A DNA stretch of 64,000 nt from Saccharomonospora viridis DSM 43017 (GTDB taxonomy: Bacteria > Actinomycetota > Actinomycetes > Mycobacteriales > Pseudonocardiaceae), in NCBI RefSeq assembly GCF_000023865.1, contig NC_013159.1, forward strand, positions 1,452,001-1,516,000, in the 5' to 3' direction. The notes under the pieces were generated by a model. It saw only the letters and a program-made list of their open reading frames with translations. It did not search any database and was not told the DNA's origin. Shown here in pieces: positions 60,862 to 64,000 of the stretch; within the stretch, counting starts at the first letter, position 1, and each line of letters opens with the position of its first letter. The position numbers and the translations under genes were made by a program.

Positions 60862-61818
60862 CAGCGATGGCGTGGTGTGGCGGACCTTCCCGGTGATTGG
60901 GGCCGGTGCGTGGTCACGATCGGCGTGTTCGACGGCGTGCATAAGGGGCACCAGGCGTTGATCAGTCAGACGGTGAGGACGGCCCGGCAACGGGGCTTGC
61001 CCAGTGTGGTGCTCACCTTCGACCCGCATCCGGCGGAGGTCCTGCGCCCGGGGAGTCATCCCGCCCAGCTCACGACGCTGACTCGCAAGGCCGAGCTGAT
61101 AGAGCAGCTCGGCGTCGACGTTCTCGCCGTGCTGCCGTTCACGCCGGAGTTGTCACGGCTGTCGCCCGAGGAGTTCGTCCACGAGATCCTCGTCGAACGG
61201 CTGCACGCCGCCACCGTCATCGTCGGGGAGAACTTCCGCTTCGGTTACAAGGCGAGGGGCACCGTGGAGACGTTGCGGGAGCTCGGCAAGCGGTTCGGAT
61301 TCACCGCGCACGAGGCGACGCTGGAGGGCCACTCCGTGTCGGAGAACGGTGGCAGCGCCGAGATCACGTACTCGTCCACCTACGTGCGATCGTGCATCAA
61401 TGCCGGTGACGTGGTGGCAGCGGCCGAGGCACTCGGCCGTCCGCACCGGCTGGAGGGCATCGTCGTGCGCGGCGAAGGTCGTGGCCGTGAACTCGGTTTC
61501 CCCACGGCGAACCTGTCCCTGCCGGCGTTCTCCGCCGTGCCCGCCGACGGGGTGTACGCATGCTGGTTCGTCCGCCAAGGGCGTGATGAGGAGCCGTTGC
61601 CGGCGGCCGTGTCCGTGGGGACCAACCCGACCTTCTCCGGTAGGGAACGGACCGTGGAAGCGTTCGTGCTCGACTTCGACGCCGACCTTTACGGACAGCA
61701 GGTGGCCCTCGACTTCGTGGCTCGGCTCAGGGGGCAGATCGCGTTCGACACCACCGAGGAACTCGTCAGGCACATAGCCGACGACGTGGCGCGCACGCGA
61801 CAGATCCTGGGTCGGTGA
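60859..61818 (+). CDS. ribF: Bifunctional riboflavin kinase/FAD synthetase
   Basis: RibF makes FMN and then FAD from riboflavin. The 319-residue protein has an N-terminal adenylyltransferase domain (VVTIGVFDGVHKGHQALI; HPAEVLRPGSHPAQLTTLTR; GENFRFGYKARG) and a C-terminal riboflavin kinase domain (about residues 190-310; RGRELGFPTANLSLP, then GTNPTFSGRERTVEAFVLDF). It starts at a leaderless-type GTG just after truB. The truB-ribF order is widely conserved. Confidence 0.95.
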   Translation: MQRWRGVADLPGDWGRCVVTIGVFDGVHKGHQALISQTVRTARQRGLPSVVLTFDPHPAEVLRPGSHPAQLTTLTRKAELIEQLGVDVLAVLPFTPELSRLSPEEFVHEILVERLHAATVIVGENFRFGYKARGTVETLRELGKRFGFTAHEATLEGHSVSENGGSAEITYSSTYVRSCINAGDVVAAAEALGRPHRLEGIVVRGEGRGRELGFPTANLSLPAFSAVPADGVYACWFVRQGRDEEPLPAAVSVGTNPTFSGRERTVEAFVLDFDADLYGQQVALDFVARLRGQIAFDTTEELVRHIADDVARTRQILGR

Positions 61819-61954
61819 CTTCCGCGCCACATATAAACGGGTGCGAATGCGAAGGCCTTGCCGGTTTCGCCCCAATGGGCGACCGGACCTGAGAAGATAC
61901 CGGCACAGGCCGGCGATGTGCCGGTCGGCGTGGTGGAGGGGAGCAAGCTCAGCC

Positions 61955-62434
61955 GTGGATGACCACAAGATCGTCCAGCGGAACATCGCGTTGCAGCGTG
62001 AGTGGTACGGCGAACCGCTTGGTGATCGCGTACGGAGGCTTGTGGTCGCTTTCGACGTCTCGCAGGCGTATCTCGCCGAGGTCCTGGGTATCAGTGCGCC
62101 CATGTTGAGTCAGGTGATGAGCGGGCGGCGAGCGAAGATCGGCAACCCGGTCGTCCTGGCCCGGCTCATCATGCTCGAACGCAAGGTCCTGACGCCGGAG
62201 GTCGCAGCGGGCAGCAAGGAGGCCATCCGCGCGGCGTTGGAGGACGTCAAGGCTTCCCGTCCCACGGTGAACAGGGACAACTTCCCCGTCGGCGTCGGCC
62301 CCGACGAGACCGCCGTGCTCGCGGCACTGCGGGAGATCGCCGAGGAGGAGAGCCTGCTCGAAGCGGCGGAGCGGTTGGACGCGGACTTCCCCGCGATCGC
62401 CGACCTGCTTCGCAGAGCGGGGAAGGCCCAGTAG
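61955..62434 (+). CDS. Small helix-turn-helix DNA-binding protein
   Basis: A 159-residue protein with one helix-turn-helix, EPLGDRVRRLVVAFDVSQAYLAEVLGISAPMLSQVMS in pieces at about residues 19-55, and a helical C-terminus with an acidic segment (AALREIAEEESLLEAAERLD). Such single-domain proteins occur in Pseudonocardiaceae near ribF; the target is unknown. The GTG at 61955 lies about 14 bases after GGAGGGG, a rather long spacing. It directly abuts thpR, whose GTG follows the stop codon with no gap, so the two are co-transcribed. Confidence 0.85.
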   Translation: MDDHKIVQRNIALQREWYGEPLGDRVRRLVVAFDVSQAYLAEVLGISAPMLSQVMSGRRAKIGNPVVLARLIMLERKVLTPEVAAGSKEAIRAALEDVKASRPTVNRDNFPVGVGPDETAVLAALREIAEEESLLEAAERLDADFPAIADLLRRAGKAQ

Positions 62435-62965
62435 GTGTCCGACCCGGCCCGGCTGTTCACCGCGGTGACGCCGTCCGCCGCGGCGATCTCGGCACTGCGC
62501 GAGGAGTTGGGTCGGTATCCCTCCGGACGCGGCCCGTTGCGCTGGGTCGAGGTCCCGCAGTGGCACATCACGCTCGGCTTCTACGGTATGGACGACCCCG
62601 GGACCAGGGCATCCTGGTTGAAGGCCCGCCTGGCCGGGCTGCGAGCACCCACGGTGCAGCTGGTGGGAACGGGCTCGTTTCCCGGAGTATTGTGGGTCGG
62701 GGTGCGCGAACACGGCCTGACCGAAGTGGCCGACGCGATCCGTCCGGAGGACGAGAAGCGCCCGTTCCGACCCCATCTGACGCTGGCGCGGGGCAGGGCG
62801 TTCGGCACCATCGAAAGGTGGCGGCGTCTGCTCGCCGAGTTCGAAAGCCCGGCGTGGACGGCGACCGAGGTGGTGTTGTTCCGCAGCGACCGGGCCGAGG
62901 ACGGTCGTCGGGCCGGTCCCCGGTACAGCGTGGTCGAGCGGTTCCCGCTTGACTCGCCGGGATGA
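62435..62965 (+). CDS. thpR: RNA 2',3'-cyclic phosphodiesterase
   Basis: A 176-residue 2H phosphoesterase that opens 2',3'-cyclic phosphates of RNA ends. The two H-x-T-x motifs are HITL (His44) and HLTL (His114). The N-terminal RLFTAVTPSAAAISALREEL and the basic RPFRPHLTLARG segment are typical. Its GTG begins right after the stop of the HTH gene, so translation is probably coupled. Confidence 0.9.
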   Translation: MSDPARLFTAVTPSAAAISALREELGRYPSGRGPLRWVEVPQWHITLGFYGMDDPGTRASWLKARLAGLRAPTVQLVGTGSFPGVLWVGVREHGLTEVADAIRPEDEKRPFRPHLTLARGRAFGTIERWRRLLAEFESPAWTATEVVLFRSDRAEDGRRAGPRYSVVERFPLDSPG

Positions 62966-63086
62966 CCGTGTGCGGGCGCGGCGGTGGGGCGCTGCTGATA
63001 CGCTCGATAGTTGAGTCCGGCTGCGGTCCGTGGCGGCCGGTACTTACGAGCAATGACGACACGGCACACAGTCGAGGAGTGAACAC

Positions 63087-63356
63087 GTGGCTCTGACCGC
63101 GGAGGAGAAGAAAGCGATCCTGTCCGAGTTCGGTCTTCACGAGACCGACACGGGATCGCCCGAGGCGCAGGTGGCCCTGCTGACGAAGCGGATCACCGAC
63201 CTCACCGAGCACCTCAAGGTGCACAAGCAGGACCACCATTCGCGTCGTGGTTTGTTGCTGCTGGTCGGCCGTCGTCGCCGACTGCTCAACTACCTCATGC
63301 GAGTGGACATCGAGCGGTATCGTTCGCTGATTCAGCGACTCGGCCTCCGCCGATGA
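63087..63356 (+). CDS. rpsO: 30S ribosomal protein S15
   Basis: S15 is a primary binder of the central domain of 16S rRNA. The protein is 89 residues, the standard length, with [20 protein letters not shown] at the start and the RNA-contact region [20 protein letters not shown]. The GTG at 63087 has GAGGAGTG-like sequence just upstream. A strong hairpin follows its stop codon after eight bases, before pnp. Confidence 0.97.
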   Translation: MALTAEEKKAILSEFGLHETDTGSPEAQVALLTKRITDLTEHLKVHKQDHHSRRGLLLLVGRRRRLLNYLMRVDIERYRSLIQRLGLRR

Positions 63357-63364
63357 CAGGCCCT

Positions 63365-63398
63365 GAGGGGGCGTGACCCGTCTGGGTCGCGCCCCCTC
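63365..63398 (+). terminator. Strong hairpin between rpsO and pnp
   Basis: GAGGGGGCGTGACCC (63365-63379) pairs with 63384-63398 over 15 positions, one of them a G-U wobble, around a four-base loop. No T-run follows, so it may be a processing site (as the rpsO-pnp hairpin is for RNase III in E. coli) or a partial terminator. Confidence 0.7.
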
Positions 63399-63417
63399 GG
63401 TACAAGGAAGCAAGACC

Positions 63418-63585
63418 ATGGGCGAGCGCAGCAATACGCGAGGGCGCCGTAGCCGGTCCTCGGTAGTGGTCGCCGGGAACCCGTTCCCGTCGGCTTCGAT
63501 CGATGACCGGCCTCGTACCTCGCGTGTGCCCCGAGGAGTGGGGCGGCGCCCGCCCGGATGTACGAGGAGTAATACACAGTCATGA
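63418..63585 (+). CDS. Possible 55-residue leader ORF overlapping the pnp start
   Basis: ATG at 63418 has AAGGAAG a few bases upstream. The frame is Arg/Ser-rich and ends in a TGA that overlaps the pnp ATG by four bases (ATGA at 63582-63585). No family is recognised. The overlap suggests a coupled upstream ORF, but the composition is also what non-coding high-GC DNA gives. Confidence 0.3.
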   Translation: MGERSNTRGRRSRSSVVVAGNPFPSASIDDRPRTSRVPRGVGRRPPGCTRSNTQS

Positions 63586-64000
63586 CTGATGTCAGCGGCA
63601 ATGACACACAGGCCGTGCACGAAACGGAAGCCGTGATCGACAACGGGCGGTTCGGTCAGCGCACGGTCCGATTCGAGACGGGCAGACTCGCGCGACAGGC
63701 AGCCGGGTCCGTCGTCGCGTACCTGGACGACGAGACGATGGTGCTGTCCGCCACCACCGCGTCCAAACAGCCCAAGGAACAGTTCGACTTCTTCCCGCTG
63801 ACGGTGGACGTCGAGGAGCGGATGTACGCGGCCGGGCGTATCCCCGGTGCGTTCTTCCGTCGGGAAGGTCGCCCGTCCACCGACGCGATCCTGACCTGCC
63901 GGCTCATCGACCGTCCCCTGCGTCCCTCGTTCGCGGAGGGGCTGCGTAACGAGATCCAGATCGTCGTGACGGTGCAGAGCCTGCACCCGGACGACCCCTA
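63582..64000 (+). CDS. pnp: Polyribonucleotide nucleotidyltransferase, 5' part (runs off the window)
   Basis: PNPase degrades RNA phosphorolytically from the 3' end; in actinobacteria it also makes 3' tails. The first 139 residues are visible: the N-terminal [20 protein letters not shown] begins the first RNase PH domain, followed by [20 protein letters not shown] and [20 protein letters not shown] with [14 protein letters not shown]. The ATG at 63582 has GAGGAG 12 bases upstream. The catalytic second RNase PH, KH and S1 domains lie beyond the window. Confidence 0.96.
   Translation, partial: MTDVSGNDTQAVHETEAVIDNGRFGQRTVRFETGRLARQAAGSVVAYLDDETMVLSATTASKQPKEQFDFFPLTVDVEERMYAAGRIPGAFFRREGRPSTDAILTCRLIDRPLRPSFAEGLRNEIQIVVTVQSLHPDDP

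Overview
The window is high-GC DNA with the gene set of a mycelial actinomycete, most likely a member of the Pseudonocardiaceae (a Saccharomonospora-like genus is my best guess, by inference). The signs are frequent GTG and TTG starts, an XRE-DUF5753/DUF397 pair with a small zinc-finger partner, a DUF6292 protein, a LAXTG sorting signal, and the order rimP-nusA-ylxR-infB-ylxP-rbfA...truB-ribF...rpsO-pnp. No rRNA, tRNA, CRISPR array, transposase or integrase was seen.

The first 49 kb is an accessory and metabolic mosaic with many short, often convergent or divergent units. Region 1-9 kb holds the 3' end of a penicillin-acylase-family gene, a flavin dehydrogenase broken by two single-base frameshifts, a lipoprotein, a GAP-family membrane protein, a START-like protein, a sirtuin and an Lrp/AsnC regulator. 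The regulator is divergent from a large AceE/transketolase-like enzyme across an operator-like inverted repeat. Region 11-19 kb holds a four-helix membrane protein, a LAXTG surface protein lacking its N-terminus, a RiPP-type PCMT-like methyltransferase with no recognisable precursor peptide, a divergent XRE-TPR regulator behind a perfect 15-bp palindrome, a Nudix hydrolase, and the zinc-finger/XRE/DUF397 group.

Region 18.9-27.2 kb is a galactose/beta-galactoside locus. A secreted family-2 glycoside hydrolase with a LamG-like tail could release sugar outside the cell, an SSS symporter with a small partner protein could import it, and GalK and GalT act in the Leloir pathway. A DeoR-type repressor probably controls the genes. 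galE is not in the window. Region 27-41 kb holds a glutathione peroxidase, an SGNH hydrolase, a MetP/MetS-like transporter whose second subunit has only 38 residues, gamma-glutamyltransferase, DUF4429, a tyrosine phosphatase, an isocitrate/isopropylmalate-type dehydrogenase, a secreted six-cysteine protein with an AraC-like regulator upstream, ChaB and a SigB-like sigma factor. Region 42-49 kb holds an MBL-fold hydrolase, a CapA lipoprotein, two overlapping PH-domain membrane proteins, a frameshifted class V aminotransferase, a single-pass membrane protein and a DUF4439 lipoprotein.

From 49.5 kb to the end lies the conserved translation/RNA block. It encodes ribosome maturation (rimP, rbfA), transcription elongation (nusA), initiation (infB), tRNA modification (truB), FAD synthesis (ribF), a ribosomal protein (rpsO) and RNA decay (pnp). 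It is interrupted by a minus-strand P-loop kinase and TRM11-like methyltransferase where a DHH phosphoesterase (nrnA) is commonly found in relatives, and by MATE, MFS, HTH and thpR genes. Many starts across the window (sirtuin, class V aminotransferase, the 47.6-kb gene, ylxR, MATE, truB, ribF) have no Shine-Dalgarno sequence and a TANNNT hexamer 5-8 bases upstream, as in leaderless transcripts.
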